Assembly (NCBI RefSeq): GCF_029210385.1
Contig: NZ_JARGDQ010000003.1
Coordinates: 62,001 to 126,000, forward strand
Direction of reading: 5' to 3'
From: Desulfurivibrio dismutans
GTDB lineage: Bacteria > Desulfobacterota > Desulfobulbia > Desulfobulbales > Desulfurivibrionaceae
Length of the DNA stretch: 64,000 nucleotides
The position numbers and the translations under genes were made by a program. Each line of letters starts with the position of its first letter. Position 1 is the stretch's first letter. The notes below the pieces were generated by a model. That model saw only the letters and a program-made list of their open reading frames with translations. It was not told the origin of the DNA and made no database searches. Below are positions 41,043-50,365 of the stretch, one piece after another.

Positions 41043-41699
41043 ATGATCAAGCTGAAAAATGTGGAGAAGAAATACCGGCGGGGGGCCGAGGAGGTGCGGG
41101 CCCTGCGCGGGATTGATCTGGAGATCCAGGCCGGGGAATTTGCTTCGGTGATCGGTCCTTCCGGGGCCGGCAAGACCACCCTATTGCATATCCTGGGTTG
41201 CCTGGACCTGCCCAGCAGCGGTGAGTTGCATTTCGATGGGCTGCGGGTGGACCGGATGCGGGAATCGGAACTGGTGACCTTGCGCCGCAACAAAATAGGT
41301 TTTATATTTCAGCAGTTCTATCTGATCCCTGGGCTGAGCGTGGTGGACAACATCGCCCTGCCGCTGCTGTTCAGCAAAAACAAGCCGGCACCGGGGCGGA
41401 TCGAGGAGTTGGCCCGCCAGGTGGGCCTTAGTGATCGACTGCACCATGTGCCGGCCCAGCTCAGTGGCGGCGAGATGCAGCGCACCGCCATCGCCCGGGC
41501 CCTGGTCAACGACCCGGAGGTGATCCTGGCCGACGAGCCCACCGGCAATCTCGATTCGGCCAACAGTGAGAAAATTTTTGATATTTTGCATAAACTGCAC
41601 CAAAACGGGCTGACGGTGATTATGATCACCCACAACCCGGAGCTGGCCGGCCGGGCCGGCCGGACCATCAGCATCAAAGACGGTATAATCGAACAGTAA
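41043..41699 (+). CDS. LolD/MacB-type ABC transporter ATPase
   Basis: 218 residues. Walker A GPSGAGKTTLLHIL, Q-loop FIFQQFYLIPGLSVVDN, signature LSGGEMQRTAIARAL and Walker B VILADEPTGNLDSANS with a following H-loop (MITHNPEL). The type matches the preceding permease, with which it should form the transporter. Confidence 0.94.
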   Translation: MIKLKNVEKKYRRGAEEVRALRGIDLEIQAGEFASVIGPSGAGKTTLLHILGCLDLPSSGELHFDGLRVDRMRESELVTLRRNKIGFIFQQFYLIPGLSVVDNIALPLLFSKNKPAPGRIEELARQVGLSDRLHHVPAQLSGGEMQRTAIARALVNDPEVILADEPTGNLDSANSEKIFDILHKLHQNGLTVIMITHNPELAGRAGRTISIKDGIIEQ

Positions 41700-41717
41700 T
41701 TTTTTATTTTTGCGTTA

Positions 41718-41743
41718 CCGACCAACACGTTTGGCGGTTTTTT
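41718..41743 (+). terminator. Rho-independent terminator after the ABC ATPase gene
   Basis: CCGACCAA and TTGGCGG form a seven-pair stem with one bulged A, followed by six T. It lies 18 bp after the stop codon. Confidence 0.65.
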
Positions 41744-41771
41744 GCGAAGCCATCAATTTGGAGGAAGCAGC

Positions 41772-42659
41772 ATGAAAAGGATCGCACTCTTTATCGCCAC
41801 CAACCTGGCCATTGTTCTGGTGCTCAGTGTTGTGCTGAGCCTGTTGGGGGTGGGTCGGATCCTGGATGAGTCCGGGGTTGGGCTGGATATGCGCAACCTG
41901 ATCATCTTCGCCGCCGTGTTTGGCTTTGGCGGCTCCTTTATCTCTTTAGCCATCTCCAAGTGGACCGCCAAGCGAATGACCGGGGCTAAGGTGATTACCT
42001 CGCCGCGCAACGAAGCCGAGGCCTGGCTGGTGGAAACGGTGAAAAATCAGGCCCGGGTGGCCGGTATCGGCATGCCGGAAGTGGCCATTTACGATGCCCC
42101 GGACGTCAACGCCTTTGCCACCGGCGCCCGCCGGGACAACGCCCTGGTGGCGGTGAGCACCGGTTTACTCAGAAGCATGAACCGGGACGAGGCGGAGGCG
42201 GTGCTGGCCCACGAGGTAAGCCACGTGGCCAACGGCGACATGATCACCCTGGCGCTGATCCAGGGGGTGGTCAACACCTTTGTTATTGTCGCCTCCCGGG
42301 TGGTGGGCCACCTGGTGGACCGGGTGGTATTCAAGACCGAAAGCGGCCATGGCCCGGCCTTTTACATCACCTCGATTCTGGCCCAGGTGGTGTTCGGTAT
42401 CCTGGCCAGCACCATCGTCTTCTGGTTCAGCCGCCAGCGTGAATTCCGAGCCGATCATGGCGGCGCAAGGCTAGCCGGCCGCGAGAAGATGGTGGCAGCG
42501 CTGGAGAAACTCAAACGCGGCGTGGACCAGCCCCACCTGCCCGACCAGATGGCGGCCTTCGGTATTTCCGGTGGCGTCGGCCAGGGCCTCAAGCGCCTGT
42601 TCATGACTCATCCGCCCCTGGAGGAGCGCATTGCGGCCCTGAAACGCGGCCAGATGTAA
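41772..42659 (+). CDS. htpX: Membrane-bound zinc metalloprotease HtpX
   Basis: 295 residues, from ATG 41772 ([17 protein letters not shown]) after GGAGGAAGCAGC. Two N-terminal helices, then the zinc motif [10 protein letters not shown] (HExxH) near residue 139, two more helices, and [12 protein letters not shown] carrying the third ligand region. HtpX degrades misfolded inner-membrane proteins and is often heat- or envelope-stress induced. The length is normal. Confidence 0.95.
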   Translation: MKRIALFIATNLAIVLVLSVVLSLLGVGRILDESGVGLDMRNLIIFAAVFGFGGSFISLAISKWTAKRMTGAKVITSPRNEAEAWLVETVKNQARVAGIGMPEVAIYDAPDVNAFATGARRDNALVAVSTGLLRSMNRDEAEAVLAHEVSHVANGDMITLALIQGVVNTFVIVASRVVGHLVDRVVFKTESGHGPAFYITSILAQVVFGILASTIVFWFSRQREFRADHGGARLAGREKMVAALEKLKRGVDQPHLPDQMAAFGISGGVGQGLKRLFMTHPPLEERIAALKRGQM

Positions 42660-42677
42660 GCGCCCGGCCCGCCGCCG

Positions 42678-43514
42678 TCAGCGCGGTTGCGCCAGAATGG
42701 CCTTAAGCTCTCGAATTTCATCCCGCAGTTTATCGATGTCCCGGTGCAGGGCCGACTCCTTTTCCTCGGCCAGGGCTTCGATTTCGTGCATCTGTTCGGC
42801 CCGGGCGTCCTGGGCCTGACTCTGCATGGCCTCAACGATAACGGCGATGAAGAGATTGAGGATGGTGAAGGTGGCCACCATGATAAAGGGCACGAAGAAG
42901 AGCCAGGCGTAAGGAAATTCGGTGAGCACCGGCCGGACAATCCCCATGGACCAGCTTTCCAGGGTCATGATCTGAAACAGGGTGTACATGGAGGCGCCGA
43001 TGGAGCCGAACCATTCCGGGAATAACTCGCCGAACAGCTTGGTGCTCATCACCGCCGCCACGTAAAAGATCAGTAGCAGCAGGGCAACGATGGAGCTTAA
43101 GCCGGGAATGGCTTGCAGCAAAGCGGAAACCACCTTGCGCATCCGGGGCGAAGCCGAAACCAGCCTTAATATTCGCAGCACCCGCAGGCTGCGCAACACC
43201 GAGAAGGCGCCGGTGGCCGGCACCAGGGCGATCCCCACCACGATAAAGTCGAAAACCCGCCAGGGTTCGCGGAAAAAGCGCCCCGGCCCCATGGCGATCA
43301 TGGCCAGGCTCAACTCAACCACGAAGATGCCCAGGCACAGCCGGTCCAGGGTATACAGCAGTTCACCGTAGGGGTCGTTGACCTGGGGAACCGTCTCCAA
43401 CCCCAGGATCACCGCGTTGATGATGATCACCGCGATCACCGCCTGCTGCACCGAACGCTGTTCGATCCACTGGTAAAGTCGCTCCCGCCAGCCGGAATCC
43501 ACCTGTGCCACCAT
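42678..43514 (-). CDS. Single-domain voltage-gated cation channel (NaChBac-like)
   Basis: 278 residues, from ATG 43514 (MVAQVDSGWRERLY) after AAGGGGTGTGAAA. Six membrane helices. S4 carries evenly spaced arginines (SVLRSLRVLRILRLVSASP), and the selectivity filter reads TLESWSM, as in the bacterial sodium-channel family (TLESW). A C-terminal coiled coil (ESALHRDIDKLRDEIRELKA) would hold the tetramer. Bacterial channels of this kind affect motility and pH homeostasis, notably in alkaliphiles. Confidence 0.92.
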   Translation of the reverse strand: MVAQVDSGWRERLYQWIEQRSVQQAVIAVIIINAVILGLETVPQVNDPYGELLYTLDRLCLGIFVVELSLAMIAMGPGRFFREPWRVFDFIVVGIALVPATGAFSVLRSLRVLRILRLVSASPRMRKVVSALLQAIPGLSSIVALLLLIFYVAAVMSTKLFGELFPEWFGSIGASMYTLFQIMTLESWSMGIVRPVLTEFPYAWLFFVPFIMVATFTILNLFIAVIVEAMQSQAQDARAEQMHEIEALAEEKESALHRDIDKLRDEIRELKAILAQPR

Positions 43515-43660
43515 TTTCACACCCCTTGTTTGTCCGTAAGTCCCACCACGCCACCAGGCCGGCAAATCCGGCCAGGGCGATCTGCAAACCTTCAGCAGCG
43601 GGCTACTTTACGACAGTTTGGGCTTGCTTGCAGCAGTTAAATGATGGTATCCAGTTAGCC

Positions 43661-44800
43661 ATGATCCGTCTCAGCAAAATCGAAGTGCCCGGACTGAAGC
43701 AAACGGCCGGCATCATCTCCCGGATTTTGGGTAACGCCCCGCTCAAGGCCGGGCTGCCGCCGGGTACCACCATCCATGTCGGCGAACGCAAGACCGAGCA
43801 GGTAACCATCAGCCTCCTGGATTACGACCGCGAAGGCTGCCGCACGGTGGCCGTGGAAGCGGTCGAGGAATGCGGCATCTACCGGGATCGCCCCGGCATT
43901 ACCTGGATCAACGTCGACGGTTTGCACCAGGTGGATGTCATCGAAAAGATCTGCGCCTGTTTCAAACTGCACCCGCTCACGGTGGAAGATATCTGCAACA
44001 CCACCCAGCGCCCCAAGCTGGATATTTTCGATGACTACCTGTTCCTGGTGGTCAGGATGCAGACCTACAATCCGGCCAACCGCAGCCTGGAAGCCGACCA
44101 GGTCAGCCTGATCCTGGGCGAAAATTTTCTCTTGAGTTTCCGGGAAAAGCCCTCCGAAATATTCAATGGCGTTCGGGGCCGGATCATCGGCGGCAAGGGC
44201 AAAATCCGTACCATGGGGCCGGATTACCTGGCCTACGCCCTGCTGGACGCGGTGGTGGACGATTATTTCCAGGCCCTGGAGCATTTGGGCGAAGAGATAG
44301 AAAACCTGGAAGAAGAGGTGATCAACGCCCCGCAACGGGAAACGGTGGAAAAAATTCACCGGCTCAAAAGGGAGCTGATCCTGCTGCGCAAATCGGTCTG
44401 GCCCCTGCGGGAGGTGCTCAACAGCCTGCTGCGCCACGATGAAACCGGCCTGGTCAGCGGCGACATTGCCATTTACTTGAAAGATCTGTACGACCACACC
44501 ATCCAGGTGATTGATACGGTGGAAACATACCGGGACCTCACCGCCGGCCTGCTGGATATCTACCTCAGCAGCCTGAGCAACCGGATGAACGAGACCATGA
44601 AGGTGCTGACCATGTTCGCCACCATCTTCATTCCCCTGACCTTCGTCGCCGGAGTTTACGGCATGAACTTCGACCCGGAAGCCAGCCCCTGGAATATGCC
44701 GGAGCTGAGCTGGCCGCTGGGTTATCCCCTGGCCCTGGCGTTGATGGCCGTTGTGGCCGGGGGCATGCTGTTTTATTTCCGACGTAAAAACTGGCTGTAG
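43661..44800 (+). CDS. corA: CorA-family magnesium/cobalt channel
   Basis: 379 residues, from ATG 43661 (MIRLSKIEVPGLKQTAG). A long cytoplasmic domain with the stalk helix precedes two C-terminal helices, with the signature VYGMNFDPEA after the first. The sequence TVEDICNTTQRPKLDIFDDY is typical of CorA. It conducts Mg2+ (also Co2+ or Ni2+). It lies divergent to the cation channel gene. Confidence 0.94.
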   Translation: MIRLSKIEVPGLKQTAGIISRILGNAPLKAGLPPGTTIHVGERKTEQVTISLLDYDREGCRTVAVEAVEECGIYRDRPGITWINVDGLHQVDVIEKICACFKLHPLTVEDICNTTQRPKLDIFDDYLFLVVRMQTYNPANRSLEADQVSLILGENFLLSFREKPSEIFNGVRGRIIGGKGKIRTMGPDYLAYALLDAVVDDYFQALEHLGEEIENLEEEVINAPQRETVEKIHRLKRELILLRKSVWPLREVLNSLLRHDETGLVSGDIAIYLKDLYDHTIQVIDTVETYRDLTAGLLDIYLSSLSNRMNETMKVLTMFATIFIPLTFVAGVYGMNFDPEASPWNMPELSWPLGYPLALALMAVVAGGMLFYFRRKNWL

Positions 44801-44838
44801 ACAAAAACCGCCAAACCTTAAACCCTGTTCCCAAGCTG

Positions 44839-45819
44839 GTGATTACCATGCCCTGTCCGCTACCCGAGAAAGAAACCGGCAATATTCACATCCACGACCT
44901 GATCATCATCGGCGGCGGCCCCGGTGGGCTGACCGCCGGCATCTACGCCCAGCGGGCGGCCCTTGATACCCTGCTGCTTGAAAAGGGCCTTCCCGGTGGG
45001 CAGATGAACAACACCGATATGGTGGAAAACTGGCCGGGTATTGAATCCATCAGCGGCGCCGAACTCTCCACCGCCATGGCCGACCATGTCCGCTCTTACG
45101 GCCTGGAGATCCAGCAGCAGGAGGTACGGCAAATCGAACCCTGCCTGGGCCACCATCTGGTGCATCTGGCCGACGACCGCAAGCTGGCCGCCTATGCCCT
45201 GATCATCGCTGCCGGCGGCAGCCCCCGCAAGCTGGGGGTGCCCGGCGAGGATGCAAACTACGGCAAAGGGGTCTCTTACTGCGCGGTCTGCGACGGTTTT
45301 TTCTTCCGCAACAAGACCGTGGTGGTGGTGGGCGGCGGCGACAGCGCCCTGGAGGAAGCCCTTTACCTGGCCAAAATCGCCGCCAAGGTTTACCTGGTGC
45401 ACCGTCGCGAGGAATTCCGGGGCGGGATGATCCTGCAAAAAAGGGTAAAGGCGGAAAAAAACATCGAACTCCACCTGAATGCCGTGGTGACCGCCATTCA
45501 AAGCGACCGGCAGGGAGTTACCGGAGTGGCCCTGGAAGATACGACCAGCGGTGAACAGAGAGAACTGGCCTGCGACGGAGTTTTTATCTTTATCGGCTTT
45601 ATGCCGGACAACTCCCTGGTGCCCGCCGGCACCAAGATGAACGCCGACGGCTTCGTGGTCACCGATGAAAAATGCGAAACCAGGCTGCCCGGCATTTTCG
45701 TGGTGGGCGACCTGCGGGAAAAATACGTTAAGCAGATCATCACCGCCGCCGCCGACGGCTGCATCGCCGCCCAGGCCGCCGCCCGCCATGTGGAAAACCG
45801 CAAAGGCGACGGCCAGTGA
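44839..45819 (+). CDS. trxB: Thioredoxin reductase-like FAD/NAD(P) oxidoreductase
   Basis: 326 residues, starting at GTG 44839 or ATG 44848. FAD motif LIIIGGGPGGLTAGIYA; redox-active CAVCDGFFF; NAD(P)H motif VVVVGGGDSALEEALYLA; closing FAD motif GIFVVGDLREK. All parts of a canonical thioredoxin reductase are present. Its stop overlaps the following radical SAM start by 4 bp (GTGA). Whether it reduces thioredoxin or a ferredoxin-like partner is not shown. Confidence 0.92.
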   Translation: MITMPCPLPEKETGNIHIHDLIIIGGGPGGLTAGIYAQRAALDTLLLEKGLPGGQMNNTDMVENWPGIESISGAELSTAMADHVRSYGLEIQQQEVRQIEPCLGHHLVHLADDRKLAAYALIIAAGGSPRKLGVPGEDANYGKGVSYCAVCDGFFFRNKTVVVVGGGDSALEEALYLAKIAAKVYLVHRREEFRGGMILQKRVKAEKNIELHLNAVVTAIQSDRQGVTGVALEDTTSGEQRELACDGVFIFIGFMPDNSLVPAGTKMNADGFVVTDEKCETRLPGIFVVGDLREKYVKQIITAAADGCIAAQAAARHVENRKGDGQ

Positions 45820-46997
45820 GCAATAATGAGCACCGCCGAGCTGCCGCCATAGGCGGTCACGGCTCCCCCCGTGACCGCCTGCAGGATCCCAGCCGCCGGC
45901 TATCCTCACTGTTGGTGGAGGAATCCTGCCTTGACCTGCCCCTGACCCGGGAAATTCTGGCACGAGCCGGCGACCTGCCGCTTACCGTGATCCCCGACGG
46001 CGGCGAACCGGCACCCGACCTTGCCCCATACCCCCAGAGTCTTACCCAGGGCAAACGCCTGCTGCACCTGGGTCGCAACCGGGGCCGTTTTTTAAAACCC
46101 TGCCCCGCCACCCGCAACTACCGCTGCTGCGACTACCAGGTGCTCAACATCGGGGCGGGCTGCCCCATGGACTGTGCCTACTGCATTCTCCAAGCCTATC
46201 TCAACAACCCCTGGCTGAGCTTTTACGTCAATATCGATGATTTGTTCCATGAGCTGGACCAAGCCCTGGCCGCCAAACCCGGACAAATTTTCCGCATCGG
46301 CACCGGTGAGTTCACCGACAGCATGGCCTTGGACCGGCTCACCGGCTTGAGCGCCCGGCTGATCAAATACATGGCGGACAAGCCCAACGCGGTGCTGGAA
46401 CTGAAATCGAAGGCGGTGGTGCTGGACCACTTGCCGCCCACCGGCCACCGGGGCCGCACCATCATGGCCTGGTCGCTGAACAGCACCGAGGTAATGCACA
46501 AACTGGAGTTGCATACCGCAGATCTCGACACCCGCCTCCAGGCCGCTGCCCGCTGCGCCGCCTGGGGTTACCCCCTGGCCTTTCATTTCGACCCAATAAT
46601 CCATCACCCTGGTTGGGAAGAGGGCTACCGGGCCACCATCCGCCGCCTGTATCAACTGGTCCCGGCCGTCAGTATCGTCTGGATCAGCCTGGGAGCTTTT
46701 CGTTTTCTCCCCGCCCTTAAAGAAGTGATCACCAGCCGTTTCCCCAACGCCAACTTTATCCACGGGGAGTTTGTGCCGGGGCTGGACGGCAAGTTCCGTT
46801 ACTTCCGCCCCCACCGCACCCGGATTTACCAAGTGCTGGTGGAGGAACTGGCCCGCCACGCCGCCAGCCACACCTGTACCTACTTCTGCATGGAAAATGA
46901 CCAGGTCTGGCAGGATGTGTTCGGCTACACACCGGAGGACAAAGGCGGCCTGCCGGCCATGCTGGACGCCGCCTCCCGGACCGCCGAAAAAAATTGA
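45816..46997 (+). CDS. Spore photoproduct lyase-like radical SAM protein
   Basis: 393 residues from GTG 45816. The radical SAM cluster motif is CPMDCAYCILQAYLNNPWL (C-x3-C-x2-C near residue 115). It is followed by FRIGTGEFTDSM and LELKSKAV, as in proteins of the spore photoproduct lyase family found in non-sporing deltaproteobacteria. Their substrate is not settled. The first ~30 codons include a perfect stem-only hairpin (45852-45879) resembling the outer arms of the palindrome family. Confidence 0.85.
   Translation: MSNNEHRRAAAIGGHGSPRDRLQDPSRRLSSLLVEESCLDLPLTREILARAGDLPLTVIPDGGEPAPDLAPYPQSLTQGKRLLHLGRNRGRFLKPCPATRNYRCCDYQVLNIGAGCPMDCAYCILQAYLNNPWLSFYVNIDDLFHELDQALAAKPGQIFRIGTGEFTDSMALDRLTGLSARLIKYMADKPNAVLELKSKAVVLDHLPPTGHRGRTIMAWSLNSTEVMHKLELHTADLDTRLQAAARCAAWGYPLAFHFDPIIHHPGWEEGYRATIRRLYQLVPAVSIVWISLGAFRFLPALKEVITSRFPNANFIHGEFVPGLDGKFRYFRPHRTRIYQVLVEELARHAASHTCTYFCMENDQVWQDVFGYTPEDKGGLPAMLDAASRTAEKN
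45852..45879. repeat. Stem-only hairpin resembling the palindromic element, within the radical SAM gene
   Basis: GGCGGTCACGG and CCGTGACCGCC form a perfect 11-bp stem with six bases between. The arms match the GCGGTCACGGG outer arms of copies A and D, but the core is absent. The hairpin is in frame near the start of the gene. Confidence 0.6.
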
Positions 46998-47093
46998 TAG
47001 GAGTTGACAACTCCAGCGGTAATTTCTAGAATAGCCAGGATTTTTTTACCAACCAGCCGCCAACATCCATTCAGCCAGCCAGCGAGGTGTTTC

Positions 47094-47501
47094 ATGATCA
47101 ATAAAGTTATTCTTATCGGCAATCTTGGGGCCGATCCGGAGGTCCGCTACTCTCAAAACGGTGATGCCGTTACCACCTTCCGCATCGCCACCACCGAGGT
47201 TTGGAAAAAGCAGGACGGCAGCAAAGACGAGTTGACCGAATGGCACCGGATTGTGACCTTCAAACGGCTGGCGGAGATCTGCGGAGAATATCTCTCCAAA
47301 GGCTCCCGGGTGTACATCGAAGGCCGGATCCAGACCCGCAAGTGGCAGGACAAGGACGGCAACGACCGTTACACCACGGAAATCGTCGCCCGCGAGATGA
47401 AGATGCTCTCGCCCCGGGGCGCCAGCGGGGAAAGCGGCAACCAGTTCATGGATGAACCGCCGCCGCCCGAACCGCCCATCGGTGATGATGTACCTTTTTA
47501 A
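47094..47501 (+). CDS. ssb: Single-stranded DNA-binding protein
   Basis: 135 residues, from ATG 47094 ([20 protein letters not shown]) after GCGAGGTGTTTC. The OB-fold shows [20 protein letters not shown] and [20 protein letters not shown]. The acidic end GDDVPF is the partner-binding tip of bacterial SSBs. Involved in replication and repair. Confidence 0.97.
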   Translation: MINKVILIGNLGADPEVRYSQNGDAVTTFRIATTEVWKKQDGSKDELTEWHRIVTFKRLAEICGEYLSKGSRVYIEGRIQTRKWQDKDGNDRYTTEIVAREMKMLSPRGASGESGNQFMDEPPPPEPPIGDDVPF

Positions 47502-47520
47502 TCAGGAGACAGTACATTCT

Positions 47521-48147
47521 ATGCGACCAAGAAGCGTATTGAGGCCGTCAATCACAACCTTTTTTATCCTTGCCACCTGGCTACTCATGATGCCGGCTAC
47601 CGTTCCGGCGCACGAGCACCATGATCATGATCACCAACTTCACTCGGGGCATGGTGCCCATGTCCATGGGCGAGCGGAAATCAACCTGATTGTGGAAGAA
47701 ACCATGCTGGTGATTGATTTGCTCAGTCCAGCCATGAACCTGGTTGGCTTCGAGCACCAGCCCCGCAACCACGAACAGCGGGCAGCCATCAAAGCGGCCA
47801 AAGAACTGCTGAGCGACGGGAAAAAGCTCTTTGCCCTGCCCGCCACGGCCCATTGCCGTCAAGTAAAGGCCGAGATCAGTTCGGATTTTGACCTCGAGCA
47901 TAGCCATGAGCATAGGCATGACCATGGCCACCAGCAAGATCATGAGCCCGCCCACCATGATCATGACCACGCCGATTTTACGGGTCTGTGGGAGTTTCAC
48001 TGTGAACAGCCGGCAAGCCTGACTTACATAGATTTCCGGCTGTTCGAGCATTTTCCCGCCACCCAGCGTCTCCGGATCCAGGCCATTACCCCGGCCGGCC
48101 AGACTGGGGCAGAATTGCGGCCGCAAAACGCCCGCCTGGACCTGTAA
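47521..48147 (+). CDS. Histidine-rich periplasmic protein, ZrgA-like (DUF2796)
   Basis: 208 residues. The start is ATG 47521 with a signal peptide (FFILATWLLMMPATVPA) followed by His clusters HEHHDHDHQLHSGHGAHVHG. A second His-rich run lies near residue 130 (HSHEHRHDHGHQQDHEPAHH). GRAEINLIVEETMLVIDLLSP is the DUF2796 pattern. ZrgA of Vibrio is linked to zinc uptake; the His clusters fit zinc binding. It heads a set with an ABC ATPase, a permease and a DUF3299-like protein. Confidence 0.83.
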   Translation: MRPRSVLRPSITTFFILATWLLMMPATVPAHEHHDHDHQLHSGHGAHVHGRAEINLIVEETMLVIDLLSPAMNLVGFEHQPRNHEQRAAIKAAKELLSDGKKLFALPATAHCRQVKAEISSDFDLEHSHEHRHDHGHQQDHEPAHHDHDHADFTGLWEFHCEQPASLTYIDFRLFEHFPATQRLRIQAITPAGQTGAELRPQNARLDL

Positions 48148-48231
48148 GCGCAGCGGTTGTGACGCTTTCGGGCAGGCGTTACGATCCTGTAATCATCAAA
48201 TTCACTCCCAGCGAACCTAAGAAAACAGCCC

Positions 48232-48966
48232 ATGCCCAACGCTACTCTCGACAAACCGGCCATCGACTGCCGTGATCTGCGTTTTCGCTGGTACCGGCGC
48301 GGCCCGCTGGTGCTGGACTTGCCGGAACTAAGGGTCGAGCGGGGGGAGAAGATCTTCATTGCCGGCCCCAGCGGCAGCGGCAAGACCACCCTGCTGAGCC
48401 TGCTCACCGGGGTCGGGGTCGCCGAAACCGGCCGGGTGTCGATACTGGGTCAGGACTTGGCCGCTTTAAGCGGCAGCCGGCGGGACCGTTTCCGGGCCGA
48501 CCACCTGGGCTACATCTTCCAGCTTTTCAATCTGTTACCCTATCTCTCTCTGCTGGAAAACGTGCTGCTGCCCTGTCGTTTTTCCCGGCGACGACGCCTT
48601 AACGCCGGCGGCAGCCCCGGCGCCCTGGCCGCAGAAGGCCGGCGGCTGCTGGCCCATCTGGATCTGGGTGACCTAAAACTGCGGCAGCAGCCGGTGGCGG
48701 AACTCAGCGTCGGTCAGCAACAGCGGGTGGCGGCAGCCCGGGCCTTGATCGGCGGGCCCGAACTGGTGATCGCCGACGAGCCCACCTCATCACTGGACAT
48801 GGACCGGCGGGAGGCTTTTGTGAAGTTGCTGTTCAACGAATGCAGCCGCCAGCAGGCCACCCTGGTCATGGTCAGCCACGATCGCAGCCTTGAACATCTC
48901 TTCGACCGCAGCATCCAACTGGGGCAAATCAACCGGGTGGAGCCGGGAATTGTGAGAGAGACATAA
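48232..48966 (+). CDS. ABC transporter ATPase of the ZrgA-like cluster
   Basis: 244 residues. Walker A GPSGSGKTTLLSLL, Q-loop YIFQLFNLLPYLSLLEN, signature LSVGQQQRVAAARAL and Walker B LVIADEPTSSLDMDRRE. It is of the LolD/MacB type. Its stop overlaps the start of the permease gene (ATAATGG), so the two are surely one transporter. Confidence 0.93.
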   Translation: MPNATLDKPAIDCRDLRFRWYRRGPLVLDLPELRVERGEKIFIAGPSGSGKTTLLSLLTGVGVAETGRVSILGQDLAALSGSRRDRFRADHLGYIFQLFNLLPYLSLLENVLLPCRFSRRRRLNAGGSPGALAAEGRRLLAHLDLGDLKLRQQPVAELSVGQQQRVAAARALIGGPELVIADEPTSSLDMDRREAFVKLLFNECSRQQATLVMVSHDRSLEHLFDRSIQLGQINRVEPGIVRET

Positions 48967-50225
48967 TGGCAACCCTGATCCTGGCCTGGAAAAGTCTGCT
49001 CAACCGCCGTTATACCGTGGGGCTAACGGTGCTGGCCATCGCCCTGGCGGTGGCCCTGCTGCTGGGGGTGGAACGGCTGCGTTACGAGGCCCGCAGCGGC
49101 TTTACCGCCACCATCAGCGGTACCGACCTGATCGTCGGGGCCCGCAGCAGCCCGGTGCAACTCCTGCTTTACTCGGTTTTCCGCATGGGGGAGGCCACCA
49201 ACAACATCTCCTGGCGCAGCTATCGGCAGATTGCCGATCATCCACGAGTACAGTGGACCGTTCCCCTCTCCCTTGGTGATTCCCACCGGGGCTACCCGGT
49301 GTTGGCCACCAACCAGGATTATTTTAAATATTACCGCTACGCCGACGCCCGGCCGCTGGAACTGAGCCAGGGTGAACCGTTCAGTGGTGTCTTCGAGGCG
49401 GTGCTGGGCAACGAAGTGGCCCGAGAATTGAGCTACGAACTGGGCCGGGAGATTGTTATCGCCCATGGTGCCGATGATGTCGCCTTCGTCCGCCACGACG
49501 ACATGCCCTTTACGGTGAGGGGTATCCTGGCTCCCACCCGCACTGCGGTGGACCGCACCATCCATATTTCCCTGGAGGGTTTCGAGGCCATTCACCTGGG
49601 CTGGCAGGCCGGCGTTCCGCTGCCCGGCCGTCAGGTCTCCCCGGATGAGGCCCGGCAGCGGGACCTCACCCCCCGCCAGATCACCGCCTTCCTGGTGGGG
49701 CTGGACTCCCGGGCCGCCAGCTTCCAGCTCCAGCGCTACGTCAACGACTACCCCCGCGAGGCCCTGACCGCCATCCTGCCGGGGGTTGCCCTACACCAGC
49801 TCTGGGACCTGCTGGGGATGGCGGAACAGGCCCTGCTGCTGGTATCATGGTTCGTGGTGGGAGTGGGGCTGTTGGGGATGCTCAGCGCCCAACTCAGCAA
49901 CCTGGAGGCCCGTCGCCGGGAGATGGCGATTTTACGGGCGGTGGGGGCCGGACCGCGTTATATTCTGCTGCTGATCTGTGGGGAAGCACTAATGCTGGCC
50001 CTGCTGGGGGCGGTGCTGGGGACGGCCCTGCTTTACGCCCTGCTGTTTTTTGCCGGCCCCCTGATCGAGGCCCGCTTCGGTCTTTTTATCGGGATTGGCG
50101 GCCTGCGACCCACGGAGTTGACCTACCTGGGCATTGTCCTGCTGGCCGGCCTGTTCAGCGGCCTGGTTCCGGCTGTTCGCGCCTATCGCCAGGCAGTGGT
50201 CAACGGCATCAACATGAGACTGTAA
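48966..50225 (+). CDS. FtsX/MacB-type permease of the ZrgA-like cluster
   Basis: 419 residues. An N-terminal helix (VGLTVLAIALAVALLLGVERL), a periplasmic domain (TISGTDLIVGARSSPVQLLL), then three C-terminal helices with EARRREMAILRAVGAGPRYILL, the MacB/FtsX signature. It is related to but distinct from the permease at 39706. The TAA stop lies at the start of palindromic copy H. Confidence 0.9.
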   Translation: MATLILAWKSLLNRRYTVGLTVLAIALAVALLLGVERLRYEARSGFTATISGTDLIVGARSSPVQLLLYSVFRMGEATNNISWRSYRQIADHPRVQWTVPLSLGDSHRGYPVLATNQDYFKYYRYADARPLELSQGEPFSGVFEAVLGNEVARELSYELGREIVIAHGADDVAFVRHDDMPFTVRGILAPTRTAVDRTIHISLEGFEAIHLGWQAGVPLPGRQVSPDEARQRDLTPRQITAFLVGLDSRAASFQLQRYVNDYPREALTAILPGVALHQLWDLLGMAEQALLLVSWFVVGVGLLGMLSAQLSNLEARRREMAILRAVGAGPRYILLLICGEALMLALLGAVLGTALLYALLFFAGPLIEARFGLFIGIGGLRPTELTYLGIVLLAGLFSGLVPAVRAYRQAVVNGINMRL

Positions 50226-50327
50226 GTTGGCAGCAGCACCACATCTCCGGGCGATCGGCCCGGCTTGCGTACAAACGGTGCGCGGCGCCGGACCGCTTGC
50301 CCGGATCTGCGGCACTGCTGCCAACTT
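50224..50327 (+). repeat. Large palindromic element, copy H
   Basis: The outer arms AAGTTGGCAGCAG and CTGCTGCCAACTT are perfectly complementary, the first overlapping the permease stop codon. In the core CCGGGCGATCGG pairs with CGCTTGCCCGG; other copies have GCGGC and GCCGC at these places, so both strands changed together. Confidence 0.9.
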
Positions 50328-50365
50328 GTTTGATTGACCTTTTTCAAGACAGGGTTTTTATAAGA

